The notes: generated by a model from the letters alone, not told the origin. Shown: positions 20,597 through 30,721, counted from the stretch's first letter. The stretch: DNA of 64,000 nucleotides from Saccharomycopsis crataegensis (GCF_037102585.1 NW_027043829.1:3410001-3474000); one strand, 5' to 3'. Translations and numbers: made by a program.

Positions 20597-21070
20597 CTAA
20601 GTTTCCTCGGCAACTAATTTACCAACAACAGGGTATTTTCTTTTGAATAACGCTTCCCAATCATCCAAAGCAACCTTCTCCGTTTCGGTTAAATCGTTCA
20701 AGTCATCAATTGGCTGTTCAAAAGTTCTAATGACGTCGAACTCAAACGAGTTCTTGGCCAAACCCCTTGAAGCATCATGTCCAGCAAAATTGGAATAAGG
20801 CCCACTAGGACCATAAAATCCACGAGCTGAGCTGGCATTATAGACAGTGCCTTTCACAGCAATAAAGATTTCTTTTTCGTCATGTCCATTGTATTGCGAG
20901 AGCTGACGAGGAGTGAATGATCCTTCAACGATCGGCTTCTTCTTTTCCACTTCTGGTTTCTTTTTACCTTTGGATTTCAAATTTGGATTCTGTTTGTAAG
21001 ATGGGAAAAGAGTAATCTTAACAATGTAACCAGTCACAATGACCAATAATGCTAGAACGATATTATTCAT
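20597..21070 (-). CDS. DAP1: heme-binding MAPR protein, P450 regulator
   Basis: Membrane-associated progesterone-receptor (MAPR) family, the orthologue of yeast Dap1 and human PGRMC1. It binds heme and supports Erg11 and Erg5 cytochrome P450s in sterol synthesis. The 157-residue protein has an N-terminal membrane helix (2-20), a Lys-rich linker (33-46) and a cytochrome b5-like domain (51-150). GFYGPSGPYSNFAGHDASRG matches the heme site; Tyr92 corresponds to the axial Tyr113 of PGRMC1. DDWEALFKRKYPVVGKL closes the domain. It is divergent from ATG27 across a short spacer holding an inverted TGCGGTGT pair. Confidence 0.95.
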   Translation of the reverse strand: MNNIVLALLVIVTGYIVKITLFPSYKQNPNLKSKGKKKPEVEKKKPIVEGSFTPRQLSQYNGHDEKEIFIAVKGTVYNASSARGFYGPSGPYSNFAGHDASRGLAKNSFEFDVIRTFEQPIDDLNDLTETEKVALDDWEALFKRKYPVVGKLVAEET

Positions 21071-21467
21071 GTTGATTTTAGGAGAACTCGAGTTAGATAA
21101 TGAAGAAAGAGACGTTTGGCTCGTTTATTTGTGTCAAGTTTGGTTTTTTCAGACAGCGTAAACACCGCAGCGATGGGTCATTGCGGTGTCTCCTGCTTCC
21201 GATACCATCCTGTGAATTAATACATCATCAAATGAAATATATAAAATTAAAAGGCAAAAATAGAATTGGATTGTACATATTTACATGATGATCAGCCTCA
21301 AATTAGATAGCAAACAAGATAATATTAAGGTGTTGTAACTGTTCACTTTCGGTTCATGTGATGATAGGAGCAAAAAAAAAACAACCAAGAAAAAACAGAA
21401 AATAAAAAACAAAAACAGGATGTTAGTTAACTATATCGCTATCTCACTGTACCTATCACCTACAACA
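21071..21467. other. DAP1/ATG27 divergent promoter
   Basis: About 0.4 kb shared by both genes. It contains an inverted repeat ACACCGCA (21162-21169) / TGCGGTGT (21182-21189) with a 12-bp spacer, and A-rich DNA before ATG27. Confidence 0.55.
21162..21189. promoter_or_regulatory. inverted repeat ACACCGCA-N12-TGCGGTGT
   Basis: Two perfect 8-bp inverted half sites, 93 bp upstream of the DAP1 ATG. They contain everted CGG triplets (CCG...CGG), the arrangement many dimeric Zn2Cys6 factors bind. The factor is unknown; a sterol or heme regulator would fit DAP1 but is a guess. Confidence 0.45.
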
Positions 21468-22364
21468 ATGTTGATGAATGCCTTATATTCCATTCTGTTA
21501 TTAGCCAGTGTCACTCAAGCATTTGATTGCTTCAAGAAGGAAATAAATGAATTCAATTTTGACTCACTTAAAGGTCTCCATCATATTTCCATGGTGCATG
21601 ACACACCGCCATCAGTATCTAATATAACCTGGTTTATCAATGTTTGCGGGGCCATAAATGATAACGAAAACAAAGAGTATTATGATGTCTTGAAAGAATG
21701 TCCGAATGAATCACAGATCTGCGGGGTCAGGTATATCTCGTTACCGGGTGCTGAACCTTTGAAAACTGAAGTAATCTCATTCTCCAACTCATTAAACCCG
21801 GAATTCAACGTTGATAGACAATACAAAAATAGCAATAAGAACGATGAAGAAACAACCTTGGTGAATATTAAGCTCAAGGGAGCAAACTGGGGCTCGAATA
21901 CCATTGGTAGCAGTATCAGCTTCATTTGTGATGAAAGTGTCAATGAGGATAAGCAGAATGACCAAGATAACATACAAATAAAGACATGGGATAATGAAAA
22001 CTTGGAAATTGAATGGCGAACTTCATCCTTATGCTCGAAGGAGAAAAAACCATCTGAAGGTAATGATGATAAGAATGATGATAAGAATGAAGACGACACA
22101 AAGAAACCTTCAACATCATCCGGGTTTAGTCTCTTTTCATTCATTATTAATGTGATTTGCGTTATTATATCTATTTACATCGTTATGGCTGTCTGGTTAG
22201 CCATCACAAAGAGAAATGGTACTCCATTGAACTGGAAGGACACTATAAATGAGGTGACGGAGATTTTGGTGGATATCGCCAGAAGCGTTCCAGGGTTTGC
22301 CAAAGAAGTCGTTGAAAAGTTCTTTGGTAATAGTACTTCTAGAGGTGGTTACAGTGCGGTTTGA
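21468..22364 (+). CDS. ATG27: autophagy type I membrane protein Atg27
   Basis: Atg27 cycles between vacuole, endosome, Golgi and Atg9 vesicles and supports Atg9 transport in autophagy and Cvt. From the ATG at 21468 (ACAACAATG context) it is 298 residues: a signal peptide ending in TQA, a Cys-rich lumenal Man6P-receptor-like domain, an acidic low-complexity linker (KNDDKNEDDTKK), one membrane helix (FIINVICVIISIYIVMAVWL) and a cytosolic tail. The tail ends exactly in YSAV, the tyrosine sorting motif reported for yeast Atg27. An in-frame ATG at 21420 would add 16 residues ahead of the signal peptide; the shorter start gives a better signal sequence. Confidence 0.92.
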   Translation: MLMNALYSILLLASVTQAFDCFKKEINEFNFDSLKGLHHISMVHDTPPSVSNITWFINVCGAINDNENKEYYDVLKECPNESQICGVRYISLPGAEPLKTEVISFSNSLNPEFNVDRQYKNSNKNDEETTLVNIKLKGANWGSNTIGSSISFICDESVNEDKQNDQDNIQIKTWDNENLEIEWRTSSLCSKEKKPSEGNDDKNDDKNEDDTKKPSTSSGFSLFSFIINVICVIISIYIVMAVWLAITKRNGTPLNWKDTINEVTEILVDIARSVPGFAKEVVEKFFGNSTSRGGYSAV

Positions 22365-23082
22365 ACAATTTTCCATATAATATTTACTATTCTTCTATCC
22401 TTCTAGTGCCTAATATATATCTGATAAAATATTACGGAGTACAATACTTTTATTTCCGGTTTTTACGTGAGAGGGTGAAATGACAACAGAAAAGGAAAGG
22501 GATGAAGAGTTGACTTCTTAATCCTATATCGATTCTTATCTTCACTCGATCTCGAGTTAGATATGTGATAAGAAGATCAGATGTTATCACCGTACTTGGT
22601 CTCTTTAACTATCTGATAGAACGCACAACTCAAACAAGTGGCTCGTATTTAACAACTTGTTATAAGGCTGAATTAACAGTAATAAATCAAAGAAGGTAAG
22701 TGTATTAAATGAATAATAATAATGGGATTGGTTCTTCTCTTCTAATAACAACAAGGAAGACAAATAATAATAAACAACAAAATAATTTAACACGATAAAA
22801 TGTAAAGTAGGGTGACCATATTCGTAGTATGTACGATAGAGCAGTACATATGGTGCGGTTAACAATATACTAAACGCACATACACATAAAAACAATGTAA
22901 TTACCCTACCAGAAGGACGCCACTTTTCAATTACATCCCAACACCAATTTGATGCAAAGAAAAATTTTTCACTTTTTTCAGCGCTAAAAAAAAATAAAAA
23001 GACAATACCATCCTTTCTGAACTCTTCTCTTCTTTTCTCTTTTCTTTATCAAAACTTTTATTTCATTACTACCCATTTAACA
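22365..23082. other. RPL3 promoter region
   Basis: 718 bp between ATG27 and RPL3. The right half has ACCCTAC boxes in inverted orientation and a T/C-rich leader (23000-23080) typical of yeast ribosomal protein genes. No separate gene. Confidence 0.6.
22807..22909. promoter_or_regulatory. inverted pair of ACCCTAC boxes before RPL3
   Basis: GTAGGGT at 22807-22813 and ACCCTAC at 22903-22909 are exact inverse copies about 175-275 bp upstream of the RPL3 ATG. ACCCTA-type boxes (HomolE/Tbf1-like) drive ribosomal protein genes in many non-Saccharomyces yeasts. Motif-based inference. Confidence 0.5.
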
Positions 23083-24243
23083 ATGTCTCACAGAAAGTAC
23101 GAAGCCCCAAGACACGGGCATTTAGGTTTCTTGCCAAAGAAGAGAGCTGCCAGACACCAAGGTAGAGTTAAGTCTTTCCCAAAGGATGACAAGACCAAGC
23201 CAGTTGCTTTGACCGCCTTCTTGGGTTACAAGGCTGGTATGACCACCACCGTTAGAGACTTGAACAGACCAGGTTCTAAGATGCACAAGAGAGAAATCGT
23301 CGAAGCCGCTACCGTTGTTGACACTCCACCAGTTGTTGTTGTCGGTGTTGTCGGTTACGTCGAAACTCCAAGAGGTTTGAGATCTTTGACCACCGTCTGG
23401 GCTGAACACTTGTCTGACGATGTTAAGAGAAGATTCTACAAGAACTGGTACAAGTCTAAGAAGAAGGCTTTCACCAAGTACTCTGCTAACTTCTCCAAGA
23501 ACTCCGAAAAGGAATTTGCTAGAATTGTCAAGTACTGTTCTGTCGTTAGAGTTTTGGTCCACACCCAAATCAAGAAGACTCCATTGACCCAAAAGAAGGC
23601 TCACTTGGCTGAAATCCAATTGAACGGTGGTTCCATCGCTGATAAGGTCAACTGGGTTAAGGAACACTTGGAAAAGACTGTTGCTGTTGACTCTGTTTTC
23701 GAACAAAACGAAATGATCGATGTCATTGCTGTCACCAAGGGTCACGGTTTCGAAGGTGTTACCCACAGATACGGTACTAAGAAGTTGCCAAGAAAGACCC
23801 ACAGAGGTTTGAGAAAGGTCGCTTGTATTGGTGCTTGGCATCCAGCCCACGTTAACTGGACTGTTGCCCGTGCTGGTCAAAACGGTTACCATTCCAGAAC
23901 TTCTATCAACCACAAGGTTTACAGAGTTGGTAAGGGTGAAGATGAAGCCAATGGTGCTACTGAATTCGACAGAACCAAGAAGACCATTACCCCAATGGGT
24001 GGTTTCGTCAGATACGGTGAAATCAAGAACGATTTCGTCTTGGTTAAGGGTTCTATTCCAGGTATCAAGAAGAGAATTGTGACCTTGAGAAAGTCCTTGT
24101 ACGTTGACACTTCCAGAAGAGCCACTGAAGAAGTTACCTTGAAGTGGATCGACACTGCCTCTAAATTCGGTAAGGGTAGATTCCAAACTCCAGAAGAAAA
24201 GCACTCTTTCTTGGGTACTCTTAAGAAGGACCTTACCAACTAA
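23083..24243 (+). CDS. RPL3: 60S ribosomal protein uL3
   Basis: Cytosolic large-subunit protein uL3, which lies next to the peptidyl-transferase centre and the factor-binding corridor. The 386-residue protein aligns end to end with yeast Rpl3 by memory. His240 in [11 protein letters not shown] corresponds to yeast His243 (methylated by Hpm1) and Trp252 in [11 protein letters not shown] to Trp255 of the tryptophan finger. Codon use is extreme (TTG, AAG, GCT/GCC, CCA, AGA, GGT), as expected of a very highly expressed gene and unlike its neighbours. No intron. A long minus-strand open frame across the gene is a by-product of that codon bias. Confidence 0.98.
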   Translation: MSHRKYEAPRHGHLGFLPKKRAARHQGRVKSFPKDDKTKPVALTAFLGYKAGMTTTVRDLNRPGSKMHKREIVEAATVVDTPPVVVVGVVGYVETPRGLRSLTTVWAEHLSDDVKRRFYKNWYKSKKKAFTKYSANFSKNSEKEFARIVKYCSVVRVLVHTQIKKTPLTQKKAHLAEIQLNGGSIADKVNWVKEHLEKTVAVDSVFEQNEMIDVIAVTKGHGFEGVTHRYGTKKLPRKTHRGLRKVACIGAWHPAHVNWTVARAGQNGYHSRTSINHKVYRVGKGEDEANGATEFDRTKKTITPMGGFVRYGEIKNDFVLVKGSIPGIKKRIVTLRKSLYVDTSRRATEEVTLKWIDTASKFGKGRFQTPEEKHSFLGTLKKDLTN

Positions 24244-24567
24244 GTTTTCTAAAGCTTTTTGTTTCCTAAAGTTTCTTTTACTTATTGGTTTTGCAACTTT
24301 ATAAATAACTGTTAAATTAATGATTTATGAAGTACTTCTATTTAATTATAAATTTGTAAAGTGATTTTATAACTTTTTGATTTTGTCCAACTCCAAATGG
24401 AGAACTTACAATGAACACTTTAAATTACTATCACCTTTTTTGAGTAACTGTATTGGGCCATTCTAAAAGTTTGTAGAAGAATTACAAAAAAAAAGCGTAC
24501 ATATAAAGGTAACTAACAATGCTAACAAAAGTGCTACTGGCTCATGGGTCCATATTCTATAATATCA
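24244..24567. other. convergent 3' spacer RPL3/AGE2
   Basis: 324 AT-rich bases between two stop codons, with several A/T-rich poly(A)-signal-like stretches. Nothing else recognised. Confidence 0.5.
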
Positions 24568-25695
24568 TCAACTCCATACGTTTTTGAAAAGATCATCATC
24601 AAGTGCAGATTTCTTTGTAGCGCTCGCTGTATTATTGGAGCCATTCATCAAGGTTGGTGCACTACTCCACACATTGGAAGAGCTGTAGTCAAAATTAGTA
24701 TTGATGCCAGTACTGGTGCTACTGGAAGAAGCAGCAGAAGTATTACTGGACAAGTTCAAACTTGCTAATGAATTGCTCAAACCACCGAATGAACTACTAG
24801 GTTGTTGCTGTTGTTGTTGTGGTTGAGAATACAAGTTTCTCGAGACCGGCGAAGGGGCTACCGCAGGTTTATTATAATTAGATGGAGTAGAATATAACGC
24901 CAAAATGGATTTTTTCAAATCTTGACGGCCAGATTGCTGAGTTGAATTAACAGTAGCGGCAGTAGCACCAGTGGACGAAGGAATACCTGTATTAGAAGGA
25001 CTTGAAAAATTCAAGTCTAACAATCCACCGGTAGAAGCAGCAGCCGGAGCACTTGGTTTGGGTAAAGGCTTGTCATTGAGATCTTTAGAATTAGCAGATG
25101 ACAGAGGGGCAGAAGTTGTAGATAATTCAAAGCCTCCTAATAGATCAATGCCATTGCCATTGGAAGGAGCAGATACAGATTTTGGAGCAGATGAATCTGG
25201 AAGAATATTTGTATTGGCCGACTCTGTAGATGATGATGACGTGTTGATAGTTTTTGGATCAGGAAGATATTTAGTTGCAACCCACTTCTTCAACTCGTAT
25301 TTGGTTCTAATAAAGTTTTGTATTTTGCTATCATCCGGAACATGATTGTCAGGTAAATTATGCTCCCAATAAACATTAGCCTTTTCATTTCCCCATGCCA
25401 CCATTGATTGAACCTGGTCATCAGTCCAGGAATCCAAGTCTATCGATTTAACCTTCGATATATGTGTTCCCATGGATCTATGGATACCAGAACATCTAAT
25501 GCATACGAAAACCCCTATGTTCCACGAAGCCCATCTTGGATTAGTGGCCACTTTACAATCAGCGCAGTTTTTGTTGGCAGCCTGCTTTGCTAATGCTTTA
25601 AGGATTTGTTGGTTCTTTTCACTATGTGATTTTCTAGATGTCGCACCAGAAGATGCTCCTCCATGACCAGAGCGATAAGATGATCTATACGACAT
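24568..25695 (-). CDS. AGE2: ARF GTPase-activating protein, Age2-like
   Basis: ArfGAP that stimulates GTP hydrolysis on Arf1 at the trans-Golgi and endosomes. The first ATG (25695) gives 375 residues. The ArfGAP zinc finger begins at Cys44 with spacing C-x2-C-x17-C-x2-C, the one-residue-longer spacing I recall for S. cerevisiae Age2, followed by SGIHRSMGTHISKVKS with the catalytic Arg. IQNFIRTKYELKKW closes the domain at about residue 140. The rest is Ser/Asn/Gln/Pro-rich and disordered with a short poly-Gln, ending DDDLFKNVWS, which may be an adaptor-binding tail. It is longer than yeast Age2 (298). Gts1-type GAPs are the main alternative. Confidence 0.85.
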   Translation of the reverse strand: MSYRSSYRSGHGGASSGATSRKSHSEKNQQILKALAKQAANKNCADCKVATNPRWASWNIGVFVCIRCSGIHRSMGTHISKVKSIDLDSWTDDQVQSMVAWGNEKANVYWEHNLPDNHVPDDSKIQNFIRTKYELKKWVATKYLPDPKTINTSSSSTESANTNILPDSSAPKSVSAPSNGNGIDLLGGFELSTTSAPLSSANSKDLNDKPLPKPSAPAAASTGGLLDLNFSSPSNTGIPSSTGATAATVNSTQQSGRQDLKKSILALYSTPSNYNKPAVAPSPVSRNLYSQPQQQQQQPSSSFGGLSNSLASLNLSSNTSAASSSSTSTGINTNFDYSSSNVWSSAPTLMNGSNNTASATKKSALDDDLFKNVWS

Positions 25696-25986
25696 TCTCA
25701 ACGTTGGGCTCAGAATTTCTGCCTGGTAATCAGATCTGAATCATTCAGTTCTAAACACTTTGGCTTTTTTTTTCTGCGCGTCGGTGGTTCTTAACCGGCC
25801 TGTAGCTAGACCATGCAATGCATGGATTCGTTATCATTTACTTTTTATTACAAATACACAGGATTATATTGTTGCAAGAAATTGTAGAATAAACTAATAC
25901 ATAATATGGTACAACCATGGAACAACTATGCTATAACTATGAAAAAAAGAAATAAAGGTAACAATAATGAACAAGCGAGCTAGATA

Positions 25987-27825
25987 TCAATATTTGGAAG
26001 CTTTTGTTATTATGAACTCTTTTAAATTATGTGGGAACTTTTGTAGTGTCTTCATTTTCAAATTTGCAGGATTGAGAGAGTTAATATTAGGTAAACCAAG
26101 TTTAATTTTTTTGAGCTTCAATCGATTCTCATCAGAGTGATAAAGTTTCTTCATCAGCAGCCCAAACATCAGATATTTAGGTCTCTCCATCGGTTCATGT
26201 GCCACATCACCACCAATGACACCTGAAGACCAAGTTTCCAAGTGTTCATTAATTGAAACTTGAAAATTGTTGCTGTCATACCCATCTTCTTCGTATAAGA
26301 TATTGCGCAAAATAGAAATGTTGGATGCAATGATTTCGGAAGAAGCCGTGTCATTTGGAAACCCCCTTGATTCATCTTTGAAACTGGAGTTATTTTTTTC
26401 AAAATTTTGCAAAAAATTAGGGGTCTCTTGCTTTATTTGTTGAGCCTGGGGCAAACTTTCATAATTGATATCGACATATGCAGCATACCCGATTTGATCA
26501 ACTGAAGCCTGTTTTCTTTTGGAAAGGGGTGAATGATTAAAATTTTGGAATCCATAAATACTTTCAAAAGGATCTAGAGTTTTTGTGCTATTCTCGGAAT
26601 TTCCTTGTTCATGATTTTGCTGATAATCGACTTGTATTTGTTTGGATATAGTCCCATCGTCACAAGGATTTCCTAGTTGTTGTTGTTGCTGTTGTTGTTG
26701 GTAGCATACTTCACCAACTTCAGATATCTTTAAATCAGTCTCCATTCCAACATTTGGTGAGGTTAAAGCAATTGAATTAGAGAGGAATTGATCTCTCTTA
26801 TTTTTATCGTCAGATCCAAAAATAGAAGTAGCAGCTGTAGATTGAGAGATGGTGGTTTCAAAAGTTATATCTGAAACTTGTGATTCCCCAGAATTGCTTC
26901 TCTTATGGTTTATGACTCCATTACTTCTGAGTTTATTTGGACCTTCCGAGCTGAGTCTTTGTTTGGCGGCTGCATGAAGATCAGTTTCACCTACAGGAAG
27001 CTCAAGGTTCCACATAAGCCCAGTATTTTCAGTACCATCATTTCCTGATTCGTGGAAATTATTTGTAAAATAAAATTGGTCACTCATAGTTTCCTCGCTA
27101 GAAGTTATACCAACGTTGGTAGTTGCAACATTACTTCTATCATCACTAATATCCGAAAAATTTGGTTTGTCATCAATAGAACAATCAGATGCAATAGTTG
27201 TACTGCTGGATAAGAAATTTGCAGAAGTTTCATTTATATGGGTATTGGAGTTTATAAAAATTGGAATCTCCTCAGCAGGTACACTTGGAGAGGAGCCGCC
27301 GTTATTGGATTCATAAAATTGCAAGCCACCATCACAATCACCTGTTTCATCATTTTTGGGAAATACAATGTCCTTAGCCTTTTCCTGTAGAACTGATTCT
27401 GAAATCACGCTTTGTTGAAAAGATTGATTATCACTTTTATCATCACTGCGGTTGTAAAGAGATAAAATATCACTGACTGATCCAAGTTCGGATTCATCTT
27501 CTTCTAAAACTTTAGGCAGTGGATTAGTAACAGGAGTGAAGTTTTGATTGATTAAACTCCATCTTATTGGATTTCTCGGTGGAATTCGTATAGGATCCAC
27601 ATCTCTCATGGCTTGTCCGCTAATATCATCATCTTCACTTCCAGAATAATAGCTAGAAGCCACAATGCTTTGCAATGAGGCCAATTTTTGGTGCCTAAAG
27701 GAATATTTTCTTTCATAGTTTGAATGTCCTGTTTTAGTAACTAGCTTTGAATCAGGGATATTAAATCCCAAACATTCATCCAAAGCGCAGCAAAGTCTTG
27801 TATTTTTTGGGGTTGGAGAAACCAT
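25987..27825 (-). CDS. unrecognised Ser/Asn-rich protein with poly-Gln
   Basis: I do not recognise this 612-residue protein (first ATG at 27825; the frame is open to 27840). It has short ordered-looking segments at both ends: near the N-terminus CCALDECLGFNIPDSKLV and, at about residues 85-95, PIRIPPRNPIRWSLIN; at the C-terminus PKYLMFGLLMKKLYHSDENR, then KIKLGLPNINSLNP, ending KEFIITKASKY. The middle is disordered and Ser/Asn/Asp/Glu-rich, with an eight-Gln tract encoded near 26676-26700. This layout suits a regulatory or scaffold protein with conserved docking segments. No catalytic motif, membrane helix or DNA-binding fold is visible. Confidence 0.8.
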   Translation of the reverse strand: MVSPTPKNTRLCCALDECLGFNIPDSKLVTKTGHSNYERKYSFRHQKLASLQSIVASSYYSGSEDDDISGQAMRDVDPIRIPPRNPIRWSLINQNFTPVTNPLPKVLEEDESELGSVSDILSLYNRSDDKSDNQSFQQSVISESVLQEKAKDIVFPKNDETGDCDGGLQFYESNNGGSSPSVPAEEIPIFINSNTHINETSANFLSSSTTIASDCSIDDKPNFSDISDDRSNVATTNVGITSSEETMSDQFYFTNNFHESGNDGTENTGLMWNLELPVGETDLHAAAKQRLSSEGPNKLRSNGVINHKRSNSGESQVSDITFETTISQSTAATSIFGSDDKNKRDQFLSNSIALTSPNVGMETDLKISEVGEVCYQQQQQQQQLGNPCDDGTISKQIQVDYQQNHEQGNSENSTKTLDPFESIYGFQNFNHSPLSKRKQASVDQIGYAAYVDINYESLPQAQQIKQETPNFLQNFEKNNSSFKDESRGFPNDTASSEIIASNISILRNILYEEDGYDSNNFQVSINEHLETWSSGVIGGDVAHEPMERPKYLMFGLLMKKLYHSDENRLKLKKIKLGLPNINSLNPANLKMKTLQKFPHNLKEFIITKASKY

Positions 27826-28354
27826 CACAAGCCTTATCAAATATATGGTGTAAAATGGAAAATAGAAGAAGAAAGAGATTTGGAACGAAATGAAAGAAAG
27901 TTATGATTTGATTACAATTTAAATATATTTTTTTTAACATACAAAGGAAGAAGTTTGGTCAAAAGTCAGGAATTTTTTATTTTTTCCTTCATATAAAATG
28001 CCGTAGCAAAAGCAAACAAGTAGCAAATTAAACAATTTCCTTCCTTATAAAGAGCAGAAACTCTATGAATGGATAAAATAAAAAGATGTTTAATAGAAAA
28101 GGATTTTGGTACGTGAAATACCTCAAAAGCTTGGTTTTTAGTCAACCAAGGCAAGAAATCTTTAGCAATGAATGGGTCGATGTTGGGAGAGAGATGCATT
28201 ACGGAGCATCAATAACGCATTAGGTATGTCAAAAAACAACAACAACATATATCATTGTATATAATATAAATCGTTTGAATATTTCTGTATCTCAAAAGCA
28301 ATCTATTGCAGCTCTAAAGCAAAAATAAACCGTCTACTAGATAAAAAACATAAT
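27826..28354. other. intergenic region with a small ORF
   Basis: 529 bp upstream of the poly-Gln protein gene and downstream of the THEM6-like gene. It holds an ATG-initiated 77-codon minus frame (27966-28199) ending in a hydrophobic stretch (ICYLFAFATAFYM). The frame has no recognisable relative and is not called as a gene. Confidence 0.4.
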
Positions 28355-29080
28355 TCAGTCGCGAGCAGGAATAACTTCAGGAATATACAAATCAACATCT
28401 TGTATATCACCAGTATTCAAAAAATCTTCAACCATAGCAAAATTTTTCTGAGAAATCTCTTCAGCTTCTTTACTGTATAAACCACATGCTTTCATAGCTT
28501 CTCTTGGTTCAATGGTCTTTCTTCCCTGTTTAAGAATATATCTGGTAATAGCAGTACAACTTGTTCTGTCATTTTGGCCGGGCAAAATGAATTTGGAAAG
28601 AATGAAAATCCACTTGTTATCCCACGCCACGATTCTGCTCACCACATTATATCTGCTATAAGGCTTGATTTCTTTCTTGAAAGTTGCTTGCACTGCCAGA
28701 ACCGGAACATACGGGAAGCTGCCATGCCTACCATAGTATTGTAGAAAAAACTCGCCGAAAATAGTACACATCAATCTAGTTCTGACAATATCAAGCTCAG
28801 TAAAATAAGTCGAGTTGGATTTATGAAAGAACATGTCACACTCAAAAGGCGAATTATAGGTTTTGAATACCTGAGGAGTGAAAATGGCCAAATTAGGCCC
28901 TTCATTTTTAATAGGAGGACCGAGTTTCACTGTAAACCCCAATTTCTTTTTAATATATGGCACAATTAATAGTTGAAATACCTGATTGAAGAATCTGAAA
29001 AAGTAGGCTAAGGGAAGCGATTTGTAACTTGAAGCCAAATACAAGGCCACTAAGACCTTCAATGCTATAGTTAATCTCAT
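28355..29080 (-). CDS. THEM6-like hotdog-fold protein
   Basis: Similar to the THEM6/thioesterase-superfamily-6 group: an N-terminal membrane anchor followed by a single acyl-CoA-thioesterase-like hotdog domain. The 241-residue protein begins with a hydrophobic helix (LTIALKVLVALYLA). The family signature is in CDMFFHKSNSTYFTELDIVR, where the Asn-Ser-x-Tyr-Phe stretch sits at the hotdog active-site helix, followed by RTRLMC. VLAVQATFKKEIKPYSRYNV and WDNKWIFILSKF fit the central beta-strands. No typical catalytic Asp is evident at the THEM2 position, so enzyme activity is uncertain. Yeast members are often mitochondrial or ER proteins of unknown role. Confidence 0.72.
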   Translation of the reverse strand: MRLTIALKVLVALYLASSYKSLPLAYFFRFFNQVFQLLIVPYIKKKLGFTVKLGPPIKNEGPNLAIFTPQVFKTYNSPFECDMFFHKSNSTYFTELDIVRTRLMCTIFGEFFLQYYGRHGSFPYVPVLAVQATFKKEIKPYSRYNVVSRIVAWDNKWIFILSKFILPGQNDRTSCTAITRYILKQGRKTIEPREAMKACGLYSKEAEEISQKNFAMVEDFLNTGDIQDVDLYIPEVIPARD

Positions 29081-29454
29081 GATGTTGGTGAAAATAAAAC
29101 CTATTATTCAAATACGATGTTTTAGAAAAACATCTCGGATGGATTTAAAAAAGAAAGCCTCCTTCCGATCCTAACGATCTCACATGTTTTCCTTCCTTAC
29201 ATTTTTTTTTCTTTTTTTTTTTTTTTTGACACAATTTCTGTACTTTCCAGTGATCATCGATAGTCAATGCCATGGAGAGCTACAATATCTTATCATCAGG
29301 TACAGCCTATCTAAATCAAGAAAATACCTCCTAAATTTTTTCCATCAAAGAAGAGAATTGACTAGAATACATGGTTATTTATGACGGTATTCTAAGAGTA
29401 AGCATCCAATACATTCAGAAGTCATCCAAAGAGTACTTATTCTCTATCTATGAA
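29081..29454. other. spacer between the THEM6-like gene and VFA1
   Basis: 374 bp with a T-rich run (29205-29227). It contains the promoter of the THEM6-like gene and the 3' flank of VFA1. Nothing else recognised. Confidence 0.5.
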
Positions 29455-30051
29455 CTAAGGCAAATTTTGAGGAACCGAGGGAAAAACTTCACCCAGTTGA
29501 ATTTTTGCAGCTCTTTGCTGTAGGTCTATTTTCTTTCTATGCGCTCTGATTCTGATTTTAAAGATATCTGAATTCAAAACAAACTGCTTGACGTTAAGTT
29601 CACCTAGCCTAATTTGTTCTTCAATGCTTGATTTGTCTTTCATAATCGTGTTCAAATCCAGCCGTAGCTCATCTATTGATTTAGATCTTTCTGTTTTCTT
29701 AGTGTCCTTATCCTTATCTTCAGATTCCTCCTTCTTGGGTTTATCACCCCAGCCAAGGATTTTGCCGAAAGACCCAAACTTTGTTTTTTCATTGATAAGA
29801 AACGTAAGAATCTTCTCTCTATCTTCTTTAGCCTTTAGGCGTTGTTTTAATTCCTCTAGCTCTGGACCGTAAATTGGATTACCAAAGTTTCTGGAGTCCT
29901 TTAAATGGTTAGGGCAAATATAAAACAAATCCTTTTGATCCTGGGTAATCAACACAGTACTGCTTGGTTTGTAGCAGATAAAACAGGCTTTACCATCTTT
30001 TTCGGAAACTTTCCGAACCCTGTAGATATTCTCAAACATAGCGGCAGACAT
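29455..30051 (-). CDS. VFA1: Vps4-associated protein 1
   Basis: Vfa1 (YER128W) binds the ESCRT-disassembly ATPase Vps4 through its C-terminal MIT-interacting region and stimulates it. Family marks are the N-terminal zinc-binding segment KACFICYKPSSTVLITQDQK with FYICPNHLKD, then a charged central region, and a Leu/Arg-rich C-terminal helix (RLGELNVKQFVLN). In-frame ATGs lie at 30099, 30051 and 30039; the segment from 30039 (MFENIYRVRKVSE) lines up with the yeast N-terminus. 30051 is chosen because 30099 would add a 16-residue leader not seen in the family. From 30051 the product is 198 residues. Confidence 0.88.
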   Translation of the reverse strand: MSAAMFENIYRVRKVSEKDGKACFICYKPSSTVLITQDQKDLFYICPNHLKDSRNFGNPIYGPELEELKQRLKAKEDREKILTFLINEKTKFGSFGKILGWGDKPKKEESEDKDKDTKKTERSKSIDELRLDLNTIMKDKSSIEEQIRLGELNVKQFVLNSDIFKIRIRAHRKKIDLQQRAAKIQLGEVFPSVPQNLP

Positions 30052-30721
30052 TTCTTTTATGTCACATAGTACCCGTGTGGCGATAAAGTTTGATCTCATC
30101 TCTTTTTGAAACCAAGATGCGGTTATGAGCACCACTGAGTTTTGACATGAGCAGACATCACCATCCTTATACTCACAGTGATTTACGAGAATACAAGGAA
30201 AAGAAGAAGAAAAGAAAATGCTATTTCATTTATTTTGGCCATTGGAGAGGTCATTGCATTAAGAACTTTCATGACTTTACTAGAATCATGCATGGACTTG
30301 AGTCATAAGGATGTCCTTAATGTCCAAGCAATAGAAATGGAATCAATACAAATTATTGATGCTCTGAAAATTCCATCTCACCTAAGTTTGATGGTTTGGT
30401 TATGTTATTTTTTCCATAATTCACTACAAAAATTTGATGACTATATTGTGTGCTCATCCCCATCGAAGAGTTCAAAAAGCGTTCAAGAAATCGTCTTATA
30501 ATAATAACATAATTTTCCTTGTGTTGCTACCTCAAAGACTATTAGATTTTGCTCCAAATCTTCGAATGTCTTTATTATTAGTGCTACTAGGCTGAAACTG
30601 AACCATAATTGAGGGGGAGCAGACAATAAAGCTTTATTAAATTTATCCCTATTATTGCCATCGTCATCTTTATGATTATCAGTATCAAGAGTATCTCCAT
30701 AAGTATCATTATTCGTCATAA
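30052..30721. other. spacer upstream of VFA1
   Basis: 670 bp holding the VFA1 promoter and the 3' flank of the permease gene. Open frames on both strands (30178-30501 and 30483-30719) lack any protein-like character. Confidence 0.45.

Noticed and set aside
23122-24204. 360-codon open frame antisense to RPL3
   Set aside because: A product of extreme codon bias in RPL3; no independent protein features.
27966-28199. 77-codon minus frame with a hydrophobic end
   Set aside because: ATG-initiated and not implausible as a small membrane protein, but no relative or supporting feature is visible.
30178-30719. Two frames between VFA1 and the permease gene
   Set aside because: No protein-like features; they occupy the VFA1 promoter and permease 3' flank.
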